This document shows positions 6,454 through 13,983 of a DNA stretch of 21,211 nucleotides, in pieces. The DNA is taken from NCBI GenBank assembly GCA_964579325.1, contig CAZOHN010000042.1:1-21211 (forward strand), read 5' to 3'. The notes below the pieces were generated by a model. The model searched no databases, was not told the DNA's origin, and saw only the letters and a program-made list of their open reading frames with translations. Position numbers and translations under genes: made by a program. This DNA comes from CAZOHN01 sp964579325 (lineage in GTDB: Bacteria; Pseudomonadota; Alphaproteobacteria; Rhodobacterales; Rhodobacteraceae). Each line of letters starts with the position of its first letter. Within the stretch, counting starts at the first letter, position 1.

Positions 6454-7634
6454 CGGCCCAGTTCGCGCACGCCGCGCGTCAGCCCCTCGAGCGTCATCGG
6501 AACCATGCGGCCGCCCATGATCTCGCGGATCATGCGGATCGAGTGCGTATACCCCCAGTGCCGTTCGGCGATCGGGTTGATCCAGACGTGCGAGGGCCAC
6601 TGCAACGCGGCGCGGCGCAGCCAGTATTCTCCCGGTTCGGGGTTCCAGTGTTCGTTCGCACCACCTGGGTGAGTGAGTTCGTAGGGGCTCATCGAGGCGT
6701 CGCCAACGAAGATCGCCTTCCAGCCGGGACCGAAGGTGCGCAGGACCTCGGCGGTCGGGGTCTGCGCGTCCCAGCGGCGCCGGTTGTCGCGCCAGACGCC
6801 CTCGTAGAGGCAGTTGTGAAAGTAGAAGTGTTCGAGGTGACGGAACTCCGACCTTGCGGCAGAGAACAACTCCTCCACGGCGCGCACATGATCGTCCATG
6901 CTGCCGCCAACGTCGAGAAACAGCAGCACTCGCACGGCGTTGCGGCGTTCCGGCCGGGTCTGGACATCGAGCCAGCCGTGCTCTGCGGTGGCACGGATCG
7001 TACCGGGCAGGTCAAGCTCCTCCGCCGCGCCCTCGCGCGCCCAGCGACGCAGGCGACGCAGCGCGATGCGGATGGTCCGGGTGCCGAGATCAACTGCGTC
7101 GTCGAAGTCTCGGAATTCACGCCGATCCCAGACCTTGACAGCGCGCTGGTGGCGACTTTCTTCCTGGCCTATGCGGATGCCTTCGGGGTTGTAGCCGTAG
7201 GCCCCGAACGGGGATGTCCCGGCGGTGCCTATCCACTTCGACCCACCCTGGTGCCGGCCTTTCTGCTCCGCCAGTCGCTGACGCAACGTTTCCATCAGTT
7301 TCTCGAACCCGCCCATGGCTTCGATTGCGGCGCGTTCCTCGGGCGTCAGGTGCTTTTCCGCCAGCTTCGCCAGCCAGTCCGCCGGAAGGTCGAGGGCATT
7401 GAGTACCTGCGACGCGGTGATGGACTCCAGCCCCGCGAAGCTTTGGGCAAAGGCTCGATCATAGCGGTCGATATGCCGTTCGTCCTTCACCAGGATCGTG
7501 CGCCCGAGATGGTAGAAACCTTCGGTGTCGTAGGTCACCAGGCCTGCCGCCACGCCTTCCAGGAAGGCGAGGAACTCCCGCAGCGTCACGGGCACGCCAG
7601 CCTCACGCAGGCTCTGGAAAAAATGGAGGAACAT
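6450..7634 (-). CDS. CoxE-like VWA domain-containing protein
   Basis: Protein of 394 residues of the CoxE-like von Willebrand factor A family. The first 200 residues are helical and charged. The VWA domain starts near RVLLFLDVGGSMDDH (238-249). Its metal-site motif reads D241-x-G243-x-S245, not the classical DxSxS. The segment WKAIFVGDASMSPYEL (305-320) probably provides the later metal-site aspartate. CoxE-like proteins typically pair with a MoxR-type AAA ATPase and act as metal-centre insertion or assembly chaperones; no AAA ATPase gene is in this window. GGAGG lies 8 bases before the ATG. It starts 31 bases after the 54-residue membrane gene and overlaps the next gene by GTGA. The protein has no signal peptide, so it is probably cytoplasmic. 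Confidence 0.88.
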   Translation of the reverse strand: MFLHFFQSLREAGVPVTLREFLAFLEGVAAGLVTYDTEGFYHLGRTILVKDERHIDRYDRAFAQSFAGLESITASQVLNALDLPADWLAKLAEKHLTPEERAAIEAMGGFEKLMETLRQRLAEQKGRHQGGSKWIGTAGTSPFGAYGYNPEGIRIGQEESRHQRAVKVWDRREFRDFDDAVDLGTRTIRIALRRLRRWAREGAAEELDLPGTIRATAEHGWLDVQTRPERRNAVRVLLFLDVGGSMDDHVRAVEELFSAARSEFRHLEHFYFHNCLYEGVWRDNRRRWDAQTPTAEVLRTFGPGWKAIFVGDASMSPYELTHPGGANEHWNPEPGEYWLRRAALQWPSHVWINPIAERHWGYTHSIRMIREIMGGRMVPMTLEGLTRGVRELGR

Positions 7635-7665
7635 CAGGCGCCTCCGGGTCGATCCTGAAGTTGTT

Positions 7666-7830
7666 TCAGAGCATCCTCTCGACGATCACCGTGGCGAACA
7701 AGCCGACGATCGCGAAGGCGACGGCAAAGGCCGTGGCATACTGCAGCACGTCGAGCCGGCTCCCGTTCCGCCGCTTCGCGAGGAACCCGCCCCAGAGGGC
7801 ACCGGCAAGGAATGCGAGAATGACGATCAT
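7666..7830 (-). CDS. Small membrane protein, 54 residues
   Basis: A short frame read directly from the minus strand. It begins MIVILAFLAGALWGGFLAKR, has a short polar loop RRNGSRLD, then a second hydrophobic helix (YATAFAVAFAIVGLFATVIV), and ends ERML before TGA. Two transmembrane helices with positive residues in the loop suggest a hairpin with the loop in the cytoplasm. The ATG overlaps the stop of the DUF2927 gene (ATGA at 7827-7830), matching the coupling used elsewhere in this operon, and the VWA gene starts 31 bases downstream. Coding is supported by this position and by the clean amphipathic layout. I know of no family name. It is short enough that an automatic annotation could easily miss it. 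Confidence 0.7.
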   Translation of the reverse strand: MIVILAFLAGALWGGFLAKRRNGSRLDVLQYATAFAVAFAIVGLFATVIVERML

Positions 7831-9209
7831 GTGCCTTCCTCCGGCGTCCGTCGCGGACGAAGCGCGCCGATCTCGGCCATCCGCCGGCGCACCTCACTCT
7901 CTGTTCCGAAGCCATATCGCGCCCATCCCAGGCTGTCGAGGCGCACGGTCTGCGATTCGGCACGCCGACCGAGCCCGTCGAGCGCTTCGGCCTTGATCAT
8001 CAGCAGCGATGCCAGAAGTGCCGCGTTCTCGGCTCGCAGGGCGGCTGGCGTATGCCGGTCGACGATCGAGATGGCAGCGTCATGGCGACCGGCCGAAAGC
8101 GAGAAGGCGGCGAGTTGCATCCCGACATGCGCCGACTGAATTCCGGTCGAGGTGGCGCCGTCATAGAGCGCGGCCGCTTCGAGGTAGGCGGCAAGCGCTG
8201 TCTCGACCTCGCTCGCCATGGCGGTTCGGGCCAGAGAGAAGAACGAGAACGCCAGCCGCGCATCGGTCCAGCCTTCGGCGCGGGCGATCGAGAGCGCGCG
8301 CGAGGCCGCCGACCGGCGCGCGCCAGGTCCGCTGCGAGGGGTCATCGCCTCTTCGACGGTGCGGGTCCACGTGCGGTTCTCTACCGCAAGCGAGCCTGTC
8401 GAAGGGCGTGCGCCGCGTGGATTGAAGCGCGCGAGAAGGCCGGGCAGGCGGGCAGTGACCTCGGCCTCGGTCATTCCGGAGGCCAGGTCGGGCGCATAGG
8501 TCGTCCGCAGGATCAGCATGTCGAAGCCGGTGAGCACGCCGTGAAAGTTGTCGTCGTTGAAGATACTGTCGGGTAGCCGGAAAAGATCGTTCAGCGGGCC
8601 GAGAGCCTGGGCGACTTCTTCGTTCAGGCAATCGCGGATTTCCTGCGGGGCCACATCCGAGGGGATGAAGACGGTAGCCGCCTCACGCACCGAAAGCGAT
8701 GCCCATTCCGGCCTGCCGCGGGTGCCGCGACGGAACTCGGAGAGACTTTCGTTGCGCGGAACAACGAAGCACGCGGCCTGCGGTGCGGCTCGCTGGAGGC
8801 TAGCACGAGGCACGAACTCGATCCAGAGATTGGCCGCCTCTCCGGGACGGGCCGTGGCGATGTCGATCTGGGCCTCGCCCCGCAATCGCGTCAACAGGCG
8901 ATCCAGGTCGGAGACGGCTGTCGGTGGAACCGACCCGCGCAGGCCGACACGCACCGGCGCCTCGAAACGGGTGAAGCGTTCGAGTTGCCGGCCGCTCTCC
9001 ATGCGAAAGCTGAGATCTAGGAAATCGCGTGCAATTTCGCCATTGGGACGTTCTGGCGCCGTCGGGCGCGCCGGGCCGAAGGTCTTCATGGCGGGAAGTG
9101 CAAGCTGCGCCGGGGTCGAGGCCCGTTCGGCCGGCGGCACGCTGGCGCAGGCTGCAAGGCCGAGGGCGGCCGCGATAAGCACCGACAGGGGGCGGGGGCA
9201 CGGCCTCAT
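7827..9209 (-). CDS. DUF2927 domain-containing lipoprotein
   Basis: Protein of 460 residues with a lipoprotein signal peptide: MRPCPRPLSVLIAAALGL followed by the lipobox LAAC, giving lipidation at C21. Residues about 55-270 match the DUF2927 family (FLDLSFRMESGRQLERFTRFE, then CLNEEVAQALGPLNDLFRLPDSIFNDDN), a domain seen mainly in Rhodobacterales. The later region, about 300-445, is alanine-rich and helical and looks like degenerate TPR-type repeats. The conserved ESLEEVAQ-like/DSIFNDD stretch resembles the short metalloprotease-like region noted in the family, but I do not see a complete HExxH. I chose the ATG at 9209 because it gives the signal peptide and overlaps the GNAT stop by ATGA. 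Probably an envelope-anchored protein; function unknown. Confidence 0.85.
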   Translation of the reverse strand: MRPCPRPLSVLIAAALGLAACASVPPAERASTPAQLALPAMKTFGPARPTAPERPNGEIARDFLDLSFRMESGRQLERFTRFEAPVRVGLRGSVPPTAVSDLDRLLTRLRGEAQIDIATARPGEAANLWIEFVPRASLQRAAPQAACFVVPRNESLSEFRRGTRGRPEWASLSVREAATVFIPSDVAPQEIRDCLNEEVAQALGPLNDLFRLPDSIFNDDNFHGVLTGFDMLILRTTYAPDLASGMTEAEVTARLPGLLARFNPRGARPSTGSLAVENRTWTRTVEEAMTPRSGPGARRSAASRALSIARAEGWTDARLAFSFFSLARTAMASEVETALAAYLEAAALYDGATSTGIQSAHVGMQLAAFSLSAGRHDAAISIVDRHTPAALRAENAALLASLLMIKAEALDGLGRRAESQTVRLDSLGWARYGFGTESEVRRRMAEIGALRPRRTPEEGT

Positions 9210-9658
9210 GGGCGGTTGTAGCGAATGAAGGGGGTCCGCAGGCCCACCTTGTCGTAGAGCATCCGCCCCGCGTAGTTGTCCTCCTGTGTAAGCCAGTAGA
9301 CCGACGGACACCCGGCATCGTCTGCTGCGGCATAGACCGCCTCTATCAGGCGCCGGCCGACACCGGTTCCCCGGGCCTGAGGCGTCGTGAACAGGTCCTG
9401 GAGGTAGCAAATGTCCTCGATCCGCCAACAATGTCGGTGGAAGATATAGTGGACAAGGCCGACCGGCTGGTCCCTGTCGAAGGCCATCAGGCCCCGTGGC
9501 TCGCGCAGGTCGTCGGAGAGAAGGCGCGTGAAGGTGGAGGCATAGACCTCGTCGGTCACGGTTCTTTCGTAGAACGCAAGGTAGGCCGTCCAGAGCTTTC
9601 GCCAGCCGGCTTCGTCGGCGCGGGTCGGGGGGCGGAGGACGAGGGCATCGCGTGTCAT
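9206..9658 (-). CDS. GNAT family N-acetyltransferase
   Basis: Cytoplasmic protein of 150 residues with the GNAT fold. The acetyl-CoA pyrophosphate-binding motif is QARGTGVGRRLIEAV (94-108, core RGTGVG at 96-101). It is preceded by the beta strand CYLQDLFTTP and followed by VYWLTQEDNYAGRMLYDKVG, the typical motif-B end in which an Asn and Tyr contact the cofactor. The start of the protein, LVLRPPTRADEAGW, is also typical. The acceptor substrate is unknown; the arrangement resembles small-molecule or polyamine-type acetyltransferases. The start at 9658 fits the domain boundary, although its Shine-Dalgarno is weak. It lies 71 bases after the ThiE-like gene and is coupled by ATGA to the DUF2927 gene. 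Confidence 0.88.
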   Translation of the reverse strand: MTRDALVLRPPTRADEAGWRKLWTAYLAFYERTVTDEVYASTFTRLLSDDLREPRGLMAFDRDQPVGLVHYIFHRHCWRIEDICYLQDLFTTPQARGTGVGRRLIEAVYAAADDAGCPSVYWLTQEDNYAGRMLYDKVGLRTPFIRYNRP

Positions 9659-9729
9659 GCGGTGGAATGTCCGTCGGGGGCTTGCACCAGAGCTAGCGGT
9701 GCGGACGCGTCGTGGCCAGCGGGAAAGCT

Positions 9730-10350
9730 TCAGGATAACGCGCTGGTGAGGCCGACGAGCGCGACAAGGGGATCGTCCGTCGACCAGATTTCCTCTCCGA
9801 ACGCAAGGAAGTCGGCCACCGGTGAGAGGTTTTCGATCGTGGCGGGGTCGAGCGCGCCCTCGGCGACGACCGGCACCTCGATGATCTCGGACCACCACTC
9901 GAACAACGCGCGCGGCGCCTGGCTGCCATCACCAAGCGCGGTCGCGCCGCAGGGACCGAAGCTCACGTAGTCGGCCCCCGCCTCGCCCGCACTCAGCCCT
10001 TCGTGGCGCGAGACGTGCGCATGGGCGCCGACAATGGCGTCGGAACCCAAGGCCTTTCGCGCGGCCCGCACGCCGCGCGCCCCATCCGGCAGATGCACAC
10101 CGTCGAGGCCAAGGCGTTCCACGAGGGCTACGTGAGCCTCGATCACGATGGCGACGTCCCGGGCATGGACGACCTCGCGCAGCGCATCGGCCGCACGGGC
10201 AACGCGGTCCTCGTCGCGGGTGGCGAGCGCAAGGCGCAGGCAGGCCACAGGCGTGCCGTCGAGCACGCGGGCGAGGCGCGGTGTGAAATCGGAGATCTCG
10301 AAGACCGGGGGCGTGATCAGGTAGATCTGCGGCTGCTCGGGCGAGGCCAT
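9730..10350 (-). CDS. ThiE/TenI-fold protein (annotatable as thiamine phosphate synthase)
   Basis: Protein of 206 residues with the TIM-barrel pattern of thiamine phosphate synthase ThiE and the thiazole tautomerase TenI: an opening IYLITPP, then LGLDGVHLPD (80-89), IVGAHAHVS, GEAGADYVSFGP (122-133) and a closing PVVAEGALDP. By-eye comparison with ThiE shows several canonical residues missing. The substrate-binding K after QxR is absent (CLRLALAT), the IND metal site reads VIEA, GVHLGQxD reads GVHLPDGA, GVSxH reads GAHAHVS, and the TxTK loop reads ATALGDGS. It may therefore be a diverged relative rather than a working ThiE. AGGAG lies 9 bases before the ATG. It is the first gene of the eight-gene minus-strand run. 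Confidence 0.8.
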   Translation of the reverse strand: MASPEQPQIYLITPPVFEISDFTPRLARVLDGTPVACLRLALATRDEDRVARAADALREVVHARDVAIVIEAHVALVERLGLDGVHLPDGARGVRAARKALGSDAIVGAHAHVSRHEGLSAGEAGADYVSFGPCGATALGDGSQAPRALFEWWSEIIEVPVVAEGALDPATIENLSPVADFLAFGEEIWSTDDPLVALVGLTSALS

Positions 10351-10378
10351 CTACGGGCTCCTTGTGCGCGGTTGCGCC

Positions 10379-10407
10379 GCTATAGCGCGGGGCAGTCATG
10401 CGGCCAA
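10379..10407 (-). promoter_or_regulatory. Promoter candidate for the eight-gene minus-strand operon
   Basis: Read on the minus strand: -35 TTGGCC (plus positions 10402-10407), a 17-base spacer, and -10 TATAGC (10379-10384). This places the transcript start near 10372, about 20 bases before the ThiE-like gene ATG, with its AGGAG in between. The fit to the sigma-70 pattern is good but untested. Confidence 0.5.
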
Positions 10408-10455
10408 GCCCCGTGCCGGCTTGCGAAGCCGCCCGCAGCCTTTCATAAGGCGCCC

Positions 10456-11205
10456 ATGCCCGCTGATCCCGCCTCACCCACGACCCATTCGCCCGCCTTC
10501 GTCCTTGTCCGCCCGCAAATGGCCGAGAACATTGGTGCGGCGGCCCGCGGCATGTGGAACTTCGGGTTGGACCGGATGCGTATCGTCGCGCCGCGCGACG
10601 GCTGGCCCAGCTCCAAGGCGGTGGCGATGGCGAGCGGGGCAGGGCGGCTGCTCGACCACGCCGGCCATTTCGCGACGGTTGCCGAAGCGGTGGCGGACTG
10701 CAGTTTCGTCCTCGCCACCACCGCCCGCCCGCGAGAGATCACCAAGCCGGTGCTTTCCCCCGCCGACGCGGCCGCCGAGATGCGTGCGCGCGTCGCAGCC
10801 GGAGAACGCGTGGCAGTCCTGTTCGGCCCCGAGCGGACCGGTCTCGAGAATGAGGATCTGCTTCACGCCGGCGCAATCGTCACGGTGCCGGTGAATCCCG
10901 ACTTTCCATCGCTCAACCTTGCACAGTGCGTGCTGTTGCTGTCGTACGAATGGCGCAAGGCTGCCGATGAACCCCTGCGCGCTGTGGCGCTGCCGGCCGA
11001 TCCGGCGCCGCGTCACGAGGTCGAAAAGCTCGCTGAACACTGGCAGGAGAGACTGGAGACGGCAGGATTCTTCTTCCCCGAGCAGAAGGCGCCGGGGATG
11101 AAGGCGCATCTGCGAAACCTCTGGTCGCGACTGCCCCTGACGCGAGCCGACGTTCAGACCCTGCATGGGGCCCTGCGGCAATTGGTGCGCGAGCGAAAAG
11201 ACTGA
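10456..11205 (+). CDS. TrmJ-like tRNA 2'-O-methyltransferase (SpoU/TrmH family)
   Basis: Protein of 249 residues of the SPOUT methyltransferase class, closest in layout to TrmJ, which methylates the ribose at position 32 of certain tRNAs using S-adenosylmethionine. The three knot motifs are visible: motif 1 VRPQMAENIGAAARGMWNFG (18-37), motif 2 AVLFGPERTGLENEDLL, and motif 3 VPVNPDFPSLNLAQCVLLLSYE. The C-terminal helical tail (after about 170) is typical of TrmJ. Its tail, LWSRLPLTRADVQTLHGALRQL, is also conserved in the family. The start at 10456 has AAGG 5 bases upstream. An in-frame extension to 10003 lies over the ThiE-like gene and is not real. Confidence 0.9.
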   Translation: MPADPASPTTHSPAFVLVRPQMAENIGAAARGMWNFGLDRMRIVAPRDGWPSSKAVAMASGAGRLLDHAGHFATVAEAVADCSFVLATTARPREITKPVLSPADAAAEMRARVAAGERVAVLFGPERTGLENEDLLHAGAIVTVPVNPDFPSLNLAQCVLLLSYEWRKAADEPLRAVALPADPAPRHEVEKLAEHWQERLETAGFFFPEQKAPGMKAHLRNLWSRLPLTRADVQTLHGALRQLVRERKD

Positions 11206-11262
11206 TCCACCCCGAACCGTGATCCGTAAAAGCGGGAGGCCTCGATCCCGGGGCGCGAACGG

Positions 11263-12510
11263 ATGCCGCTTTTCGAGGCCATGCCAGCACTAGATGTCGA
11301 TTTCGTGCGCGCTCAGTTTCCTGCCTTTCAGGAGGCGGCGCTGAAGAACATGGCGTTTTTCGAGAACGCCGGTGGATCCTATGCCTGTCGGTACGTGATC
11401 TGGCGCCTGCACCGCTTCTACAAGGAGCGGAAGGTTCAGCCCTACGCTCCCTATCAGGCCAGCCAGGTCGGAGGCGCCGAAATGGATCAGGCGCGCGAAC
11501 GCCTTGCCCGGGTGTTGGGTGTCGCGAATGAGGAGGTGTGTTTTGGCCCTTCGACGAGCGCCAACCTCTTCGTTCTGGCGAATGCGGTGCGGATCTGGCT
11601 GAAGGGCAAGAACGCCGCCATCGTGGTGACCGACCAGGACCACGAGGCCAACAGCGGCCCGTGGCGCCGCCTTGCAGACGAAGGCATCGAGGTCCGGGTG
11701 TGGGGGATTGACCGCGATACCGGCAATCTCAATCCCGAGAAGCTGAAACCGCTGCTCGACGACAAGGTGCGGCTGGTCTGCTTCCCACACTGCTCAAACG
11801 TAGTGGGCGAGATCAACGATGTCGCGCGCATTGCGCGCATGGTACATGCGGCGGGGGCATTCGTCTGCGTTGACGGTGTGAGCTACGCCCCGCATGGCCT
11901 GCCGAATGTCGGCAAGCTAAATGCCGACATCTACCTGTTTTCAGCTTACAAGACCTATGGGCCGCACCAGGGGGTCATGGTGGTCCGTCATCGGCTCGGC
12001 GACCACCTCCCGAACCAGGGCCACTACTTCAACGCCGCGACGCTCTGGAAACGGTTCACGCCTGCCGGTCCCGACCACGCGCAGGTCGCAGCAACCGCGG
12101 GGATTGCCGACTATGTCGACGCCGTCTACGCGCATCACTCCAAGGCCGGACGCGACCAGACCGGTCGGGCCGAAGCTGTCCACGACCTGTTCCGTGCACA
12201 CGAGGAGGCATTGCTAGAGCCTCTGATGGACTACCTTGGCGGCCGCAACGACATCCGTATCCTTGGCCCCCGCACGGCGCGCAACCGGGCACCGACCGTT
12301 GCGATCGAGCTAGACCGGCCCGGCGAGGAGGCCGCTGCCGCGCTTTCGCAACATGGGATCATGGCTGGGGGCGGTGACTTCTATGCAGTGCGGCCACTCG
12401 AAGCGATGGGTGTGGACCCTGCCAAGGGTGTGCTGAGGCTTTCTTTCGTTCACTACACCTCTCCCGAGGACGTCGACCGGCTGGTATCGGCACTGGATCA
12501 CGTGCTCTAG
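11263..12510 (+). CDS. Class-V aminotransferase-fold PLP enzyme (cysteine desulfurase-like, no catalytic Cys motif)
   Basis: Protein of 415 residues with the fold of SufS/CsdA-type enzymes. Visible features are FFENAGGSYACR (pocket loop), FGPSTSANLFVLA, TDQDHEANSGPWRR (the cofactor-ring His region), VCFPHCSNVVGEINDV, FVCVDGVSYAPH (the Asp pairing with the pyridine nitrogen) and LFSAYKTYGPHQGVM, where the Lys should form the Schiff base. The stretch equivalent to the desulfurase active-site loop (RxGHHCA-type) reads GIMAGGGDFYAVRPLEAMG, with no cysteine. The protein may thus act on another amino acid or as a lyase; its true reaction is unknown. Starts are possible at 11263 or 11281; neither has a strong ribosome site. 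It follows trmJ by 57 bases. Confidence 0.85.
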   Translation: MPLFEAMPALDVDFVRAQFPAFQEAALKNMAFFENAGGSYACRYVIWRLHRFYKERKVQPYAPYQASQVGGAEMDQARERLARVLGVANEEVCFGPSTSANLFVLANAVRIWLKGKNAAIVVTDQDHEANSGPWRRLADEGIEVRVWGIDRDTGNLNPEKLKPLLDDKVRLVCFPHCSNVVGEINDVARIARMVHAAGAFVCVDGVSYAPHGLPNVGKLNADIYLFSAYKTYGPHQGVMVVRHRLGDHLPNQGHYFNAATLWKRFTPAGPDHAQVAATAGIADYVDAVYAHHSKAGRDQTGRAEAVHDLFRAHEEALLEPLMDYLGGRNDIRILGPRTARNRAPTVAIELDRPGEEAAAALSQHGIMAGGGDFYAVRPLEAMGVDPAKGVLRLSFVHYTSPEDVDRLVSALDHVL

Positions 12511-12554
12511 TGCGGGGCATGGTCTTCTCGTGCCGCTCCTGAAAGCCGGGGTAG

Positions 12555-13979
12555 ATGTCCGCAAAACCTCCAATTATCATATGGTTGCGCCGCGACCTTC
12601 GCCTTTCTGATAACCCGGCGCTTACTACGGCCGTGACTACCGGGCGTCCGGTGATCCCGGTGTTCGTGCTGGACCCCGAGACCGAGGCGCTGGGTGGCGC
12701 GCCGAAGTGGCGGCTCGGGTTGGGGGTCGAGCGGTTCTCCTCAGTCCTCGAGACGCTCGGCTCGCGGCTAATCCTGCGCCGGGGCGATGCGCTCACCGTT
12801 CTCACCGCCCTCGCGGTCGAGACCGGGGCGCGTTCGGTAGTATGGTCACGGCTGTGCGATCCGGCATCGCGGGCGCGCGACGAGGCCGTCAAGGCCGGGC
12901 TGAAATCCGCCGGAATCGAGGCGCGAAGCTTTCCGGGGCATCTGCTGTTCGAGCCTTGGACGGTCACGACGGGGCAGGGCGGATACTACCGTGTCTACAC
13001 GCCCTACTGGCGTGCGGTGAAAGACCGCGAAGTCCCCGCTCCGCTTTCCGCTCCCGTGCGCCTTCCAGCGCCGGACAGTTGGCCGGCAAGCGAACGGTTG
13101 ACCGGCTGGCACTTGGGCGCGGCAATGCGGCGCGGTGCGGACGTGGTGCGACCGCACCTCATCCTGGGCGAAGACGCCGCGCGCGACCGGCTGTCCTGGT
13201 TCGTCGAGGACGCCATCGGCGGCTATTCCGAGGCCCGCGACCGGGTTGCCGAGGACGGCACCTCGCGCCTGTCCCAGTGCCTCGCCACGGGCGAGATCTC
13301 GGTGCGTGTCTGCTGGCATGCAGGCCTCCGGGCACTGCATGAAGGCAAGCGCGGTGCCGAGACCTTCCTGAAGGAACTCGTCTGGCGCGATTTCGCGCAT
13401 CACCTCGCCTACCACACGCCCCATATCGTGCAGGACAACTGGAAGCCCGAGTGGGACGCCTTTCCCTGGTCCAGTGACTCCGACGCACCGCACGCACGAG
13501 CGTGGCAACAGGGGCGAACCGGTATCCCCTTCGTCGACGCCGGGATGCGAGAGATGTACGTCACCGGCACGATGCACAATCGCGCACGAATGATCGTTGC
13601 GTCCTACCTGACCAAGCATCTGATGACGCATTGGCGGGTTGGGTTGAACTGGTTCGAGGACTGCCTTGTCGACTGGGATCCTGCGTCGAACGCCATGGGT
13701 TGGCAATGGTCGGCCGGCTCAGGGCCCGATGCCGCGCCCTACTTCCGGGTATTCAACCCGGTGAGCCAGGCCGAGAAGTTCGACCCGACGGGGGCCTACC
13801 GCCGCCGCTGGATTGCCGAGATCTCGAAGGCCCCTCCGGAGTCGGCGTTGTCCTATTTTGATGCGATCCCAAGGGCATGGGCCTACGGACCGACTGATCG
13901 GTATCCGGCTCCGATCATGAGTCCGGAAGACGGACGCGCGCGCGCCCTTGCGGCCTATGCCGCAAGGGCCTCCGGCTGA
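12555..13979 (+). CDS. phrB: Deoxyribodipyrimidine photolyase (class I)
   Basis: DNA repair enzyme of 474 residues, full length for class I photolyases. It uses FADH- and blue light to split cyclobutane pyrimidine dimers. N-terminal antenna domain: IIIWLRRDLRLSDNPAL at residues 7-23. C-terminal FAD domain: LKELVWRDFAHHLAYH, WQQGRTGIPFVDAGMREMYV then TMHNRARMIVASYL, and DPASNAMGWQWSAGSGPDAAPYFRVFNP, the strongest family signature. Tryptophans equivalent to the E. coli electron-transfer triad are present by eye (AWQQG, THWR, GWQW). The ATG at 12555 follows GGGG by 4 bases, 44 bases after the aminotransferase stop. Its stop is 4 bases from the convergent livM stop. The last codons form a strong hairpin (separate entry). 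Confidence 0.95.
   Translation: MSAKPPIIIWLRRDLRLSDNPALTTAVTTGRPVIPVFVLDPETEALGGAPKWRLGLGVERFSSVLETLGSRLILRRGDALTVLTALAVETGARSVVWSRLCDPASRARDEAVKAGLKSAGIEARSFPGHLLFEPWTVTTGQGGYYRVYTPYWRAVKDREVPAPLSAPVRLPAPDSWPASERLTGWHLGAAMRRGADVVRPHLILGEDAARDRLSWFVEDAIGGYSEARDRVAEDGTSRLSQCLATGEISVRVCWHAGLRALHEGKRGAETFLKELVWRDFAHHLAYHTPHIVQDNWKPEWDAFPWSSDSDAPHARAWQQGRTGIPFVDAGMREMYVTGTMHNRARMIVASYLTKHLMTHWRVGLNWFEDCLVDWDPASNAMGWQWSAGSGPDAAPYFRVFNPVSQAEKFDPTGAYRRRWIAEISKAPPESALSYFDAIPRAWAYGPTDRYPAPIMSPEDGRARALAAYAARASG
13944..13969. terminator. Perfect 11-bp hairpin inside the 3' end of the photolyase gene
   Basis: GCCCTTGCGGC pairs exactly with GCCGCAAGGGC around the loop CTAT. It lies in the last codons of phrB, where the photolyase and livM stops are 4 bases apart, leaving no other room. 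No T-run follows on either strand. A bidirectional terminator or 3'-end stabiliser is the best reading. Confidence 0.55.
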
Positions 13980-13983
13980 GGCG

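Noticed and set aside
6150..7658. 502-codon plus-strand frame across the VWA gene and its downstream neighbour
   Set aside because: High GC content keeps antisense frames open. The product shows no family and contradicts strongly supported minus-strand genes.
10421..10456. TTGCGA, 17-base spacer, CATAAG just before trmJ, which would make a leaderless transcript
   Set aside because: The -10 match is poor and overlaps the AAGG ribosome site, so both cannot function; not strong enough to list as a promoter.
11233..11250. CGGGA/TCCCG inverted repeat between trmJ and the aminotransferase-fold gene
   Set aside because: Short stem, 8-base loop and no T-run; not convincing as a terminator.
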